Positions 7,122 to 16,980 of a stretch of 64,000 nucleotides of DNA are shown here, piece after piece. The DNA is from Spirochaetaceae bacterium. Its GTDB lineage: Bacteria; Spirochaetota; Spirochaetia; SZUA-6; DRHE01. The notes below the pieces were generated by a model. The model was not told where the DNA came from and did no database searches. It saw nothing but the letters and a program-made list of their open reading frames with translations. The stretch's first letter is position 1. Every line of letters begins with the position of its first letter. The DNA is taken from assembly GCA_020353535.1 (NCBI GenBank), contig CP070696.1, positions 995,681 to 1,059,680 of the forward strand, in the 5' to 3' direction. The position numbers were made by a program, and so were the translations under genes.

Positions 7122-8120
7122 TTAGTCCGCGACATTCTGATGAAATAGGAAACAGCGCACCTGATGGCCGGGAGCAACCTCACATAACCCTGGCACCTTC
7201 TCCTCGCATACTGGCATCCTGGCAGGGCACCTGGGATGGAAATGACATCCTGAGGGTGGATTAATCGGGCTTGGGATTTCGCCGGCCAGAATGATCTTCT
7301 CCTTTTGGAGAAACGGATCCGGATCGGGATTCGCATACAGCAGGGCTGATGTGTAGGGATGCACATTGCGTTTCATCAACACTGCCATGCTGGCGACCTC
7401 GACAATCCGTCCAAGATACATCACGGCCACGCGATCGCTGATATGTTCTACCACGTTTAGATTGTGGGAAATGAACATATAAGTCAGATGATACTGTTTT
7501 TGAAGCTTCATCAGTAAATTTAGTATTTGAGCCTGTATTGAGACATCGAGCGCCGATGTGGCTTCATCACATACGACGAACTGCGGATTTAGGGCCAGAG
7601 CCCTGGCGATGCATATCCTCTGCCGCTGCCCGCCTGAGAACTCATGAGGATACCTGTACAAAGCTTCCTCGGAGAGCTCGACATTTTCCAACAGTTCCGA
7701 AACCCATTTTTTTCGTTCATTTCTGGTTCCAATTCCGTGTATAGCAAATGGCTCTTCAAGGGTATAGGCGACGGTTTTCCTCGGATTCAGAGATGCGTAT
7801 GGATCTTGGAAAATGACCTGCATCTGTCGTCTGAGATTCTTGAATTGTTTGTCGGTGCACCGGTCTACATCGACGCCCCTGAACTGTATTTTTCCTTCCG
7901 TAGGTTGCTCCAGATTGAGAATGAGTTGTCCCAGCGTGGATTTTCCACAACCGCTTTCTCCCACCAATCCTAACGTTTCCCCTTCGAAGATATCCAGAGA
8001 TACACCGACCACGGCCTTGATAACCGCCCGCATTGTCGAGAACAAGCCCCTGCTGGGAGTGTAATACTTCTTGAGATCTTCAGTTCTTACTATTGTATTT
8101 TTCTCCGCTACCTGGGTCAT
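7122..8120 (-). CDS. Oligopeptide-type ABC transporter ATPase (DppF/OppF-like)
   Basis: The second ATPase of a peptide/opine/nickel (PepT family) importer, 332 residues. It has a Walker A motif (GESGCGKST), a signature (FSGGQRQR), Walker B with catalytic Glu (VVCDEATSALD), a switch His (ISHNL) and the C-terminal oligo_HPY region with the Cys pattern RCPARMPVC. It is the last gene of the importer set and lies 18 bases after the DppD-like gene. Together with genes 8139-12768 it forms a complete five-gene importer. Confidence 0.93.
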   Translation of the reverse strand: MTQVAEKNTIVRTEDLKKYYTPSRGLFSTMRAVIKAVVGVSLDIFEGETLGLVGESGCGKSTLGQLILNLEQPTEGKIQFRGVDVDRCTDKQFKNLRRQMQVIFQDPYASLNPRKTVAYTLEEPFAIHGIGTRNERKKWVSELLENVELSEEALYRYPHEFSGGQRQRICIARALALNPQFVVCDEATSALDVSIQAQILNLLMKLQKQYHLTYMFISHNLNVVEHISDRVAVMYLGRIVEVASMAVLMKRNVHPYTSALLYANPDPDPFLQKEKIILAGEIPSPINPPSGCHFHPRCPARMPVCEEKVPGLCEVAPGHQVRCFLFHQNVAD

Positions 8121-8138
8121 ATCTCACTCAATACGAGA

Positions 8139-9116
8139 CTATCCGTGTTTCCAACATCGAACCCAGTGACCGTCCGCTGATCTCTTCAATTCCGGTTTCT
8201 GTTTCCGACACCTGTCAGGATCTACATCACTGCAACGATTATGGAACTTGCATCCCGATGGCAGCCCAATCAAGCTCGGCACCCTGCCCTTTATCGTAGA
8301 AAACGGTTTCTTAGCCAGACTGCTCCTCTTCTTCGGCACCGATCCCAGCAATCCGATTGTATAGGGGTGGAGAGGATTACTAAAGAGGGTCTTTACATCC
8401 GCACTTTCCACGATTTCACCGGCATACATAACGATCACTCGCTGGGCATTTTCAGCAATCACGCCAAGATCGTGGGTTATCAGGATAATCGAGCTCCCGG
8501 TGCGATCCTTCATCTCGGACATAAGGTTCAATATTTGAGCTTGAATAGTTACATCCAATGCAGTTGTCGGTTCGTCGGCGATGAGCACTCGAGGATTGCA
8601 GGAAAATGCCATCGCGATCATTACTCTCTGCCGCATCCCACCGCTCATCTGATGAGGATACTCTCTGCTGCGCACCTGGGGAGACGGAATTCCTACGGCA
8701 TTCAACATCTCAACAGCCTGCCTGTCAGCGACTTGTTTCGTCACACCTTGATGAATCCTTATCGCTTCGGCTATCTGATTTCCAACCTGAAAAACCGGAT
8801 TCAGGGAGGTCATCGGTTCTTGGAAAATCATCGAGATCGTGTTACCCCGTATTTTCCGCATCTGCGCTTCGCTAAGGGCCATGAGATTCGTACCTCGAAA
8901 CACCACCTCCCCTCCGACAATTCGACCGGGCGGATTCGGTATCAGTCGTAGAATCGAGAGCGCCGTGACGCTTTTGCCGCATCCGGATTCGCCGACGATG
9001 CCCAGGGTTTCTCCTGTTTGTACTTCAAAATTAACTCCATCGACCGCCCGTACAATACCCTCGCTGGTATGGAAAACTGTCTTCAGCTCCTGAACTCGCA
9101 ACAAGGATTCAGCCAA
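8139..9116 (-). CDS. Oligopeptide-type ABC transporter ATPase (DppD/OppD-like)
   Basis: The first ATPase of the importer, 325 residues. Visible motifs are Walker A (GESGCGKSV), the Q loop in [12 protein letters not shown], the signature MSGGMRQR, Walker [11 protein letters not shown] and the switch His in ITHDLGV. The C-terminal oligo_HPY region has the Cys pattern [10 protein letters not shown], associated in some members with an iron-sulfur cluster. It sits between the DppC-like permease and the DppF-like ATPase on the same strand. Confidence 0.93.
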   Translation of the reverse strand: MAESLLRVQELKTVFHTSEGIVRAVDGVNFEVQTGETLGIVGESGCGKSVTALSILRLIPNPPGRIVGGEVVFRGTNLMALSEAQMRKIRGNTISMIFQEPMTSLNPVFQVGNQIAEAIRIHQGVTKQVADRQAVEMLNAVGIPSPQVRSREYPHQMSGGMRQRVMIAMAFSCNPRVLIADEPTTALDVTIQAQILNLMSEMKDRTGSSIILITHDLGVIAENAQRVIVMYAGEIVESADVKTLFSNPLHPYTIGLLGSVPKKRSSLAKKPFSTIKGRVPSLIGLPSGCKFHNRCSDVDPDRCRKQKPELKRSADGHWVRCWKHG

Positions 9117-9157
9117 ATCACTACTCCAAATATCTCAACGTATATGACTCCCTGGAT

Positions 9158-10024
9158 CTAGGTGTTAATCTTCTCCACGAACTTTACATCGAAAGCATCC
9201 CGTAGCCCGTCCCCCAAGAAGTTGAATGCGAGTACCAGAAGGAAAATCGCCAATCCGGGAAAAATCGATACCCAGGGTGCGACCCGGAAATAGGAATATC
9301 CGGCACGGAGCATCGATCCCCAGGCAGCCTGAGGCTGGACGACACCGACTCCCAGAAAGCTCAAGCTCGCCTCCGCAATTATAGCCTGCCCTGCCATCAA
9401 AGATCCGTAAACGATAAGAGAAGCCAGGCAATTCGGCAAAATCTGCGAGAAGAGTAGTCGAGTTTTCGATGCCCCTAAGGATCGTGCTGCGCGAACATAG
9501 AGTTCTTCTTTTATTACCAGCACTTCCGCATACACAATTCTGCAGAAAGCCGGCGTAAAGGTTATACCTACGGCCAGAATGATATTTCGTATTCCTGCGC
9601 CCAATACCGCCGCGATAGCCAGGGCGAGAATAATAGAAGGTAACGACCACAGCGCGTCCATAAATCGCATAATCACGGCTCCAATTCTTCCGCCGACATA
9701 GCCGGCTATGAGTCCAAGGGTAGTGCCGAGAAAAAGGGAGAAACATACCGCACCAAGACCGACCACCAGGGACACGGAACTCCCGTGAATGATCCGGCTG
9801 AGCAGATCTCTGCCCTGTTTATCTGTGCCCAACAGGTGTACTCGACTGGGTGGCTTCAATGAATATTTCAGGTCAACCTGGTTGGGCGGATAGGGAGCAA
9901 TTTGTGATGCAAAGATAGAAAGAATTACAAAGAACAGGAGGATCGCGCCGCCGATTACGTTGTATCGGCTGCTGGTAAAACGCTTCAGTGCGTATTTGAG
10001 ATTCGATCTTTTGTTTTTCACCAC
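9158..10024 (-). CDS. Oligopeptide-type ABC permease (DppC/OppC-like)
   Basis: A 288-residue inner-membrane permease. The N-terminal OppC_N region (TM near 24-44) precedes a periplasmic stretch containing HLLGTDKQGRDLLSRI, a hallmark of the family. Five further TM segments follow, with an EAA-type loop (AARSLGASKTRLLFSQILPN). The GTG start shares a base with the stop codon of the DppB-like gene, so the two permeases are translationally coupled. Confidence 0.93.
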   Translation of the reverse strand: MVKNKRSNLKYALKRFTSSRYNVIGGAILLFFVILSIFASQIAPYPPNQVDLKYSLKPPSRVHLLGTDKQGRDLLSRIIHGSSVSLVVGLGAVCFSLFLGTTLGLIAGYVGGRIGAVIMRFMDALWSLPSIILALAIAAVLGAGIRNIILAVGITFTPAFCRIVYAEVLVIKEELYVRAARSLGASKTRLLFSQILPNCLASLIVYGSLMAGQAIIAEASLSFLGVGVVQPQAAWGSMLRAGYSYFRVAPWVSIFPGLAIFLLVLAFNFLGDGLRDAFDVKFVEKINT

Positions 10025-10989
10025 TATCCCCTACCCTTCGTGTACCTGATTCGTGGATCGATCACCCCATATACGATATCCACCAGCAGATTGATACTTA
10101 ACACGCCGACAGAGGCTATCATGACACCACCCTGGACAACAGCGATATCTCTTGCATAAACCGCATCAGCTATTAGGCTACCCATTCCAGGGATTTGGAA
10201 TATCATCTCCGTAACGACAGCTCCTCCAATGAGTCGTCCCAACTGAAGACCGACAACCGTAACGACCGGAATGAGGGCATTTCTCATGACATGCTTCGAT
10301 GTCACCCAAAACTCTGATACCCCTTTCGCCCTTGCGGTGCGAATATAGTCTGCTCGTATGACCTCCAGAAAAGCCGATCGTGTTTGGCGCAATACGATTG
10401 CCGAAAATCTTATCCCAATCGTTATCGCAGGCAGGATCATGCTGCCCAACCAGCCGAAGAAGCTGTCTGAAATCCTGACGATTCCTGAAGAGGGTAACCA
10501 CCTCAGTCGCAATGAAAAGATCAGTATTAGTATCAGTCCGAGCCAGAAATTCGGCATGGCCATCCCGAAAGTCGAGAATCCTCTCAAGAACATGTCCACA
10601 CGGGAGTTGTACTTCAACGCAGCGATGACGCCGGCAGGAACGGCGAGAATGACGGAAAAGAGCATTCCACAAATGGCCAGTTGGATGGTATAGGGCAAAC
10701 GCTGGGCAAATAGTTCGGTCACTGGATACCGGTTGATCATGGATTTTCCCATGTCACCGCGAAGCATATTCGCCGCCCACCTCAGGTAGCGAATATAGAA
10801 TGGTTTGTCAAGGCCAAGTCGTTCTCTAAGAAGTTGATAATCCTGCTCCGAAGCGCGTTCTCCGAGCATAGCGGTGGCGACATCGCCGGGAATGAGCAGC
10901 ACCAAGGAAAATACCACGATGCTGACGATGAAGAGGATAATGACCATTTGATAGAACCGCCGAATTATGTATTGTATCAATTCCTCCAT
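10024..10989 (-). CDS. Oligopeptide-type ABC permease (DppB/OppB-like)
   Basis: A 321-residue permease with an N-terminal TM segment (ILFIVSIVVFSLVLLIPGD) and the early-family stretch LRERLGLDKPFYIRYLRW. Five more TM segments and the coupling loop (RTARAKGVSEFWVTSKHVMRNALIP) complete the fold. It pairs with the DppC-like protein. It lies 186 bases downstream of the solute-binding protein, a gap holding a strong hairpin, so the permeases may be made at lower level than the binding protein. Confidence 0.93.
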   Translation of the reverse strand: MEELIQYIIRRFYQMVIILFIVSIVVFSLVLLIPGDVATAMLGERASEQDYQLLRERLGLDKPFYIRYLRWAANMLRGDMGKSMINRYPVTELFAQRLPYTIQLAICGMLFSVILAVPAGVIAALKYNSRVDMFLRGFSTFGMAMPNFWLGLILILIFSLRLRWLPSSGIVRISDSFFGWLGSMILPAITIGIRFSAIVLRQTRSAFLEVIRADYIRTARAKGVSEFWVTSKHVMRNALIPVVTVVGLQLGRLIGGAVVTEMIFQIPGMGSLIADAVYARDIAVVQGGVMIASVGVLSINLLVDIVYGVIDPRIRYTKGRG

Positions 10990-11109
10990 ACCCTCCGCGA
11001 TTCAGGATTTGCTTGATCAATCGTTATTCGGGACGGTTCTTTGTGTCAAGCGAAACCTACCTGAAGGAACAATCTCTGTTGCTCGTTCAATCTCCCGGTG
11101 TAATTAAAG

Positions 11110-11137
11110 AAAGTCAGGTGGTTGCCCACCTGACTTT
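11110..11137 (-). terminator. Intercistronic hairpin after the SBP_5 gene
   Basis: A perfect 12-bp stem (11110-11121 with 11126-11137) with a 4-base loop lies 38 bases past the binding-protein stop and about 120 bases before the permease start. On the minus strand it is followed by the T-rich stretch CTTTAATTAC. It may act as a partial terminator or 3' mRNA stabiliser giving more binding protein than permease. Similar hairpins occur after the other two binding-protein genes of the window. Confidence 0.7.
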
Positions 11138-11175
11138 GCTTGTATTCGAATGAGTCAAATCCAGAGGTATTACTT

Positions 11176-12768
11176 TTATTCAGCTTCCAACCATGCCTCT
11201 GTAAGCCGCAATGCTCCAACATGCTCGAAGGTAAATCCGTGCAGAGCCGTTGTGTTGGCCTGATAGACAGCCCTGCCGAACAGCACCACGGTCTCGGCCT
11301 CGTCTAGGAGTTTCCTCTGCATCTCGTGATAGATCTTTATTCTCTCCTTCGGCTCGAAGGTTACGCTCAATTTATCGAGCAGCGCGTTCATCTCCTGATT
11401 ACTGTAACCCGACCTGTTCCAAGGTCCGTCTGTCCGCCACTGGTTGTCCATGAGTACCTGTGTATCCGGTTGAGGAAGTCCTGCCATGGCCTGGTACAGA
11501 TCCCAGTCGCCTGCGTTGGCTTTCTCGATCGCCATGAGTCGCTCCAACTCCATGATTTCAGTACGAATACCAACCGCCTCCAGATACGATTGGATAATCG
11601 GTGCCATGGTCCGGTCTGGCTCGCGGGATATGAGCAGAAGACCGAGATCGAGCCCGTTTGGATATCCCGCCTCAGCCAACAATTTCTTCGCTTTATCCGG
11701 ATCATAGTTATACGGGGTCTCGTCCAGATATTCCGGCGAGTTCGGAAGGTAGAAGAAGGGAGACTGGAATTCCTGTCCGGGAATGATTGCCTTCGCCATG
11801 GCTTCACGATCGAAAGCATAGTTGATCGCCCTTCGTACCACAACATTATTTGTAGGCGAACGCCTCTGGTTTAAGTACAAACGAAACACAAAGGCACCTG
11901 GGGTTCTCGTCAACGCCAGGTTCGGATCCGTCTTCACAATGCCGATACTCTCCGCCGGCACGGATTGCATGATATGGATTCTCCCCGTCTGCACTTCAAC
12001 CAAGCGTACAGAGTCATCCGTAATAATACGTACAAGTATTTCATCAAGATACGGCAGCGGCTTTCCGTCTTCACCCTTACCCCAGTAATTTTCATTTCGA
12101 GCTACAAGCACATGATCCCCGGGTACCCATTCAACGAACTTGAATGGTCCGGTGCCCACCGGATGCAATGAATAGTCGTCTCCGTATTTCTTCATGGCCT
12201 CCGGAGACACCATAAAGCCGCCTGTGGAAGTCAACAAGGTCATGATCATAGCCGCAGGTTGTTTTAAATTGATACGAACCGAGTACTCATCAATCACATC
12301 AACGGACTCGATATCTTTGAACCAGGTATGCACCTGCGTTGCCTGGGCGGGATCCATCAGCCGGTCAAGGTTAAACTTGGCCGCAGCGGCATTGAAGGGC
12401 GTACCATCATGGAATTTGACACCTTGCCGTAGCTTAAAAGTGATGTGCAGCTTGTCTTGCGATACTTCCCAGGATGTAGCTAATTCAGGGATAAACTCAC
12501 CCGTTTCACTTCGTCTGAACAAACGTTCGTTGATAGCGAGAAGGACGTTTCCTTCCCACAGGAACGCATTTCCCCGGGTCGGATCCAAAGAGGACATTTT
12601 GCCGACGATCCCCATGATGAGTCGTCCGCCCCGTACGGGACCTGCCGCTTCTGCCCTTTCAACACTCTCCGCCTCGGTGTTGGCTCCTGCAAAAACTACA
12701 GTTGCCGAACAAAGAAGTAGGAGAACGATCAACATGGACACCGCATAGAATAGCTTACTCCTTTTCAT
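11176..12768 (-). CDS. Family 5 extracellular solute-binding protein
   Basis: The periplasmic substrate-binding component (530 residues) of the peptide/opine-type importer encoded downstream. A signal peptide (LFYAVSMLIVLLLLCSATVV) is followed by a mature Glu/Ala-rich N-terminus beginning AGANTEAE, a style seen in spirochaete binding proteins. SBP_bac_5 motifs are clear: LRQGVKFHDGTPFNA, VGTGPFKFVEW and ALLDKLSV. The ligand could be a peptide, an opine, a chelate or another organic acid. The adjacent lyase and UroD genes favour a non-peptide nitrogenous or carboxylic compound (inference). A GGAGGG ribosome site precedes the start. Confidence 0.92.
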   Translation of the reverse strand: MKRSKLFYAVSMLIVLLLLCSATVVFAGANTEAESVERAEAAGPVRGGRLIMGIVGKMSSLDPTRGNAFLWEGNVLLAINERLFRRSETGEFIPELATSWEVSQDKLHITFKLRQGVKFHDGTPFNAAAAKFNLDRLMDPAQATQVHTWFKDIESVDVIDEYSVRINLKQPAAMIMTLLTSTGGFMVSPEAMKKYGDDYSLHPVGTGPFKFVEWVPGDHVLVARNENYWGKGEDGKPLPYLDEILVRIITDDSVRLVEVQTGRIHIMQSVPAESIGIVKTDPNLALTRTPGAFVFRLYLNQRRSPTNNVVVRRAINYAFDREAMAKAIIPGQEFQSPFFYLPNSPEYLDETPYNYDPDKAKKLLAEAGYPNGLDLGLLLISREPDRTMAPIIQSYLEAVGIRTEIMELERLMAIEKANAGDWDLYQAMAGLPQPDTQVLMDNQWRTDGPWNRSGYSNQEMNALLDKLSVTFEPKERIKIYHEMQRKLLDEAETVVLFGRAVYQANTTALHGFTFEHVGALRLTEAWLEAE

Positions 12769-12779
12769 TTTTCCCTCCT

Positions 12780-12840
12780 GGCCAGCGCTGGCCCTTTGTC
12801 AGTTTTCATGGGTGCAATCCATACGGCCTGGCAGCACCCA
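12780..12840 (-). promoter_or_regulatory. Palindromes in the 5' region of the SBP_5 gene
   Basis: Immediately upstream of the Shine-Dalgarno sequence lies a perfect 14-bp palindrome, GGCCAGCGCTGGCC (12780-12793). A second inverted repeat, TGGGTGC with GCACCCA (12809-12815 and 12834-12840), lies beyond it. The first could be an operator or could fold over the ribosome site. Its core CAGCGCTG recurs at 17561 in the same island. The remainder of the 197-base gap is AT-rich on its far side and shows no convincing -35/-10 pair. Confidence 0.45.
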
Positions 12841-12965
12841 TTTTGCCGTTCCAACTACCCCCAACAGGAATATAATGGGACAGCGACGAATATTACTTTA
12901 CCATGCTGATTTGTCCTGTATATCCAATTATTTTCTGAAATTTTGTCTTTTTTTTAACATCTTAT

Positions 12966-14198
12966 TTATACGTATTTGGCTCCCAATTCCTTGGCCAGAT
13001 TCACCCACTCCTTTAACCGATTGGGGTGGCCGCCAAGGGTCATTATGCTGTCTAAAACCACCTGGATATGGCATCCCTTCGCCACCTGCAGGCCTCTCTC
13101 CAAATCATGGCGGGCTTTTTTTAGATCCTCCGCATAGATTATGTCCGAAGATTTCTGTCTCCATTCTATGGCATAATCATCTGCCAAAACTGAAACAACC
13201 TTCTGCAAATCCGTCCAGGCAGAGCAGATGAACAAGCGTAAATTAGGAATGGTTTTTACGATCTCGATCTTGTGGGTAAGATCTTCACAGCATCCGTAGT
13301 TGGTTATTCCGAAGCGCTTCAACACGGGTAGCTGATACTGGAAGAGGAACTCTTGATACATGGAAGGGGAAACACAATCGAGTTCCTGACTTTCACCGCG
13401 GCCCCAGATATCTTTGAAACGAATGTGATTTCCGTCAAAATCAGCTTGGGGAAGCCCAGCACAAGCGTACCTTCCGTAGTTGTTCAGACTGAGGATGTTT
13501 CTCTGCTCGCACTCATCCATTAATCCCATGATTCCCTCAGTCATTGTCCGCATCAATCCGTGTACGAACTCGGGCTTCTCCATCATGTATATATAAAGAT
13601 TCTCCAACCCGCATAGAGCCGCAGCCCACGAGTGGAACTTGGCCCACTGCCGGTCCGCTCTGCCCAAGGTGATTTTTATAGGGAGGATATCCCCGATCAA
13701 ATCATCTACTTCACTTTCTCGTTCTTTGGTTGCTTTTTCGTCGAACTGCAGGCTGGGTAATACGATTCTTTCGAGATCCTTCTCACCGTGAAGGGGAGGA
13801 TTGTCGTACAACCAGCCTCGTTCCTTACTGTGAATCTGTCCTACGGGCAATCCCCATAAATACACGCCCCTCTCCTTCCCGAGATTGGTGATTGCCTCAA
13901 TTTCAAACCACGGCTCGACCACATCGTCATCCCCCAGATCGCATTTGCACAGTATTTGACGAAGCCTGTACTCGACATCGGCGTGCAGCGGATCCTCGGT
14001 GACAACGACAGATCGAGGCAGTACTTCAGGCCAGGTATCATAGAAATCGCAGAACACGGGAAGGCGTTCCGGCTTGGACAGATTATTCGAATCTCTCCAG
14101 AGCCGCTCCCGTTGAAGGTTCTCCCTGCCCTGAGCCGCCTCTGCAACCCGATAGGCGAGCTCCCGAATCGTCTGTCGTGATTGTTCAGCCGGAACCAT
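12966..14198 (-). CDS. UroD-family protein (methyltransferase-like), first copy
   Basis: A 410-residue protein of the uroporphyrinogen decarboxylase superfamily, which also holds the zinc-dependent methylcobamide:thiol methyltransferases. Recognisable stretches include the N-terminal RERLWRDSNNLSKPERLPVF and the barrel segment YGCCEDLTHKIEIVKTIPNLR. The Cys-Cys-Glu there could supply metal ligands. It is far from true HemE in length and in its N-terminus, so haem synthesis is unlikely. Its start overlaps the second UroD-family gene by 14 bases, showing coupling. It probably acts on a methylated or carboxylated substrate brought in by the adjacent importer (inference). Confidence 0.8.
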   Translation of the reverse strand: MVPAEQSRQTIRELAYRVAEAAQGRENLQRERLWRDSNNLSKPERLPVFCDFYDTWPEVLPRSVVVTEDPLHADVEYRLRQILCKCDLGDDDVVEPWFEIEAITNLGKERGVYLWGLPVGQIHSKERGWLYDNPPLHGEKDLERIVLPSLQFDEKATKERESEVDDLIGDILPIKITLGRADRQWAKFHSWAAALCGLENLYIYMMEKPEFVHGLMRTMTEGIMGLMDECEQRNILSLNNYGRYACAGLPQADFDGNHIRFKDIWGRGESQELDCVSPSMYQEFLFQYQLPVLKRFGITNYGCCEDLTHKIEIVKTIPNLRLFICSAWTDLQKVVSVLADDYAIEWRQKSSDIIYAEDLKKARHDLERGLQVAKGCHIQVVLDSIMTLGGHPNRLKEWVNLAKELGAKYV

Positions 14199-15405
14199 AA
14201 CTCCGTCTCCTCGTTACTGTATCGAACATGATCAGGACGTTCTCCAGGGGCACCAGCGGCTGAATATTGTGAACCTGGGCAAAAACGAAACCGCCCCCGG
14301 GCGCGAAGATTTCGATCAAACGCTCGGTCTCCCGGCGGACCTCCTCTGCGGATCCGGTGGCAAGGACGTGTTGGGTATCACAGCCGCCCCCCCAGAATAC
14401 GATATCCCGTCCGAACTCTCGCTTCAGACGTGCAGGATCCATGTCTCTGGCCATATACTGCACCGGATTTAGGATTTGCACGCCCATTTCAATAAAGTGA
14501 GGGATGAAAGGATAGACACTGCCGCAGCTGTGGAGGAACAGATACATATCTGTACGTTTTCTGATGTATTCGTAGAGTTTTTGCTGATAAGGTTTTACGA
14601 GCTTCTCATACAGTTCCAGCGAGATCAGGGGACCGTCCTGGTGCCCTAGATCGTCGTTGAGCTGAATGATATCGACTCTGTCTTCAACGGCTTCGACATA
14701 ATGGTCGAAGTCCTCAATCGTCGCCGCCAGCAGTTTGTCAAAAAAGGCCTCCACAAGCCCAGGATCGCTAAGCAGCATGATGAGGAACGTCTCCATGCCG
14801 AACAGACGATTGCCTCTTTCAAGAAAGTTCCCTCCGAATTGACCGAGGACCGCGTAATCGGAAGCTCTGAGCTTCATGGATTCCTTTCTCAGCCACTCAG
14901 ACTCCCCTTTGACGAACTCGTGCAGATCAAAGGCTTCCAGATCCCGCCGGCTCTCGACTGAAGACATAGGGTTATGGATACGGGAGAAATAATAGCCGTC
15001 TTTCGGCATCATATAGGCGGGAATTCCCTTTTGATTGTGTATAATTAAATTTCCGGACTCATCTTCTTTAGGATCGTACTGCCGTGGGAAAAATGCCCTC
15101 GTCCCGTCCTGCAATCGTCCCGGTTTATAGCCATCTATCTTAAATCCTATTGGTGGGGCAGGAATCAAGCGATGGAGTTGAACGACATCTGAATTAAAAT
15201 ATTCGATTACAGACTGTTCCGGATCGGCCAGCATTTGGGGAACGTCATACACCCTGGCCCCCTCACTGTTCAGTTCAAGGTGTTTGGTAAGCCTGCTGTA
15301 GGTCATCGCATGAATGCCGGTAACCCGGGATGAGGCGAAATCAATTGGGATATTGTCAGGGACCTCATGCTCCAAAGCTGTCAAAACGCGCTCTCGAGAC
15401 GTCAT
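14185..15405 (-). CDS. UroD-family protein (methyltransferase-like), second copy
   Basis: A second UroD-superfamily protein, 406 residues, only distantly similar to its neighbour. It begins MTSRERVLTALEHEVPDNIP, the classic opening of MtaA/CmuA-like members. The metal-site motif LFLHSCGSVYPFIP, the stretch ILNPVQYMARDMDP and GGGCDTQHVLATG are all typical of the zinc-dependent methyltransferase branch. No corrinoid-binding protein gene is visible in this cluster, so a partner would be encoded elsewhere or the reaction is not a corrinoid methyl transfer. It lies between the lyase and the first UroD gene in one direction. Confidence 0.85.
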   Translation of the reverse strand: MTSRERVLTALEHEVPDNIPIDFASSRVTGIHAMTYSRLTKHLELNSEGARVYDVPQMLADPEQSVIEYFNSDVVQLHRLIPAPPIGFKIDGYKPGRLQDGTRAFFPRQYDPKEDESGNLIIHNQKGIPAYMMPKDGYYFSRIHNPMSSVESRRDLEAFDLHEFVKGESEWLRKESMKLRASDYAVLGQFGGNFLERGNRLFGMETFLIMLLSDPGLVEAFFDKLLAATIEDFDHYVEAVEDRVDIIQLNDDLGHQDGPLISLELYEKLVKPYQQKLYEYIRKRTDMYLFLHSCGSVYPFIPHFIEMGVQILNPVQYMARDMDPARLKREFGRDIVFWGGGCDTQHVLATGSAEEVRRETERLIEIFAPGGGFVFAQVHNIQPLVPLENVLIMFDTVTRRRSYGSG

Positions 15406-15442
15406 ACGTTTCTCTCCCCCTCCGACGGGCTGATAATATCCC

Positions 15443-16966
15443 TCACTTGCCTCGCGAATTAAGAATCCGTTCTACCTGCCGATTTAGCTCGCTGTCGGCC
15501 TCATGAAGTTTTTCCAGCCTTTTTGCCTGTCTCTCAACTGTTTTTGTTAAATCTTTATCCCGCACCTTGATCATTCGGTTTACCTCCGAGGGTGCTACGC
15601 CTCCCTGGGAATCATGGACTTCGACAAACCTACTTGGATCAAGGGCGGATTCGAGTGGATCCGAATCGATACGTATAGTTTTGCCGGTAACCTTCAACGC
15701 TGCCTGTTTTACAAGCTCAGGAGAGACTTCCGTGGCAAGACGCCCCTCGGCCAGACATGTGCGAACAACTTCTGCAACAATCCCGTGGGCCATCCGCAGC
15801 GGTATGTTCGCTTCCCTGTACAGTAAAGCTGCTAATTCGGTAACTGTAGAAAAACCTGCCCGAGCATGCTTAAGCATCATTTCTTTGTGAACAATAAGGG
15901 TATCGATTCCTTCCCCCATTAAGGCAAATACTCGAATCACCTCCCTGATCGTCGGATGTATCTTGAAGGCCAGTTCTCTCATTTCAATTACATCACCATA
16001 CGGTACGGCGTGGGCGGAGCATACAATTTCACCGAAGCTCCCCAAAATCTGCCCCAAAGCCATTCTGCATATTTCAAATATTGCGGGATTTTTTTTCTGA
16101 GGCATCATGCTGGAGGGATTGGTCAGGTGATCTGCGATTTCCACCATGCCAAATTCAAAACTCGACCAGATATCTAGATCGTTGGCCACCCGGCTCAGAG
16201 GTATCATCAGGTTGGTAAGAGCTGCGACACAGTCGACGATAAAATCCGTAGCCGCCACTGCATCGTTGGAATGCTCGACAAGACCGTCAAATCCCAGCAG
16301 ATCGGCAGGCATTTGACGGTCTATATCAAAGCTTGTTCCAGATAGGGCACCACAGCCCAGCTCGAAACGATTAGTCTTGGAATAGGCCTGCTCCACCTGT
16401 AGAGAAGCCCTGTCGACAGCGTCGAAGAATCCGAGAAGATAGTGTCCGTAAGTCGTCGGCTGAGCGTGCTGCAAATGCGTGTATCCGGGCATCACGGTGG
16501 AAACGTGTGCAGAGGCGTTCTTCAAGAGAATTTTACGGAAGGAAATAGTCGCCTCGATCAGCCCGATCAGTAAATCGGCCAGCTCCATACGATAGAACGG
16601 GGGAGGAATCGTCCGAGCTATATTCACATCGGATGCAATCTGTCCAATCTTTGCGGTAAGATAACGCTCCAACTGCATCATGGGTTCCCAACCACTCGGG
16701 TCCCAGTTTTGTATCATTTCTGTGATAGCACGTTCGTCGATGCGGTAAAGCGCTTCAAGGATCTTCTTTCCCCTTTCGGCGCTGATCACTTCCTGCTTGA
16801 TGAGCATGAGTGTCCATGCTTTATGAACCTTGACGAACAGGGGTATTTGTCTGGAAGCGTTCTGAATGAAGTAGTGCTTTCGTTCCTCGTCCAGGATACT
16901 TTTCCTCTGTCCTCCAATCCGTCCAAAGGGATCGAGCGTGTCCTTTCTTTCAATGATATTCATCAC
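15443..16966 (-). CDS. Argininosuccinate-lyase-like enzyme (fumarase/aspartase superfamily)
   Basis: A 507-residue lyase that would eliminate an amine from a succinyl-type or related carboxylate adduct. Superfamily signatures are all present: GYTHLQHAQPTT with the catalytic His region, GALSGTSFDIDR, and the flexible-loop signature SSMMPQKKNP. It is longer than typical ArgH (about 460) and sits among catabolic genes with no arginine-synthesis neighbours. A role in splitting an imported N-carboxyalkyl amino acid is therefore more likely than arginine synthesis (inference). Known relatives of this kind include EDDS lyase. It follows the RpiB-like gene by 14 bases. Confidence 0.87.
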   Translation of the reverse strand: MMNIIERKDTLDPFGRIGGQRKSILDEERKHYFIQNASRQIPLFVKVHKAWTLMLIKQEVISAERGKKILEALYRIDERAITEMIQNWDPSGWEPMMQLERYLTAKIGQIASDVNIARTIPPPFYRMELADLLIGLIEATISFRKILLKNASAHVSTVMPGYTHLQHAQPTTYGHYLLGFFDAVDRASLQVEQAYSKTNRFELGCGALSGTSFDIDRQMPADLLGFDGLVEHSNDAVAATDFIVDCVAALTNLMIPLSRVANDLDIWSSFEFGMVEIADHLTNPSSMMPQKKNPAIFEICRMALGQILGSFGEIVCSAHAVPYGDVIEMRELAFKIHPTIREVIRVFALMGEGIDTLIVHKEMMLKHARAGFSTVTELAALLYREANIPLRMAHGIVAEVVRTCLAEGRLATEVSPELVKQAALKVTGKTIRIDSDPLESALDPSRFVEVHDSQGGVAPSEVNRMIKVRDKDLTKTVERQAKRLEKLHEADSELNRQVERILNSRGK

Positions 16967-16980
16967 CCTTCCTGACTAGC

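Noticed and set aside
14185..15405. Reading the UroD-family genes as hemE (haem synthesis)
   Set aside because: Sequence features (HSCG, PVQYMARD) and catabolic neighbours point to the methyltransferase-like branch, and there are two divergent copies.
15443..16966. Reading the lyase as argH of arginine synthesis
   Set aside because: It is longer than usual ArgH, has no arg genes beside it, and is embedded in an importer/AOR cluster.
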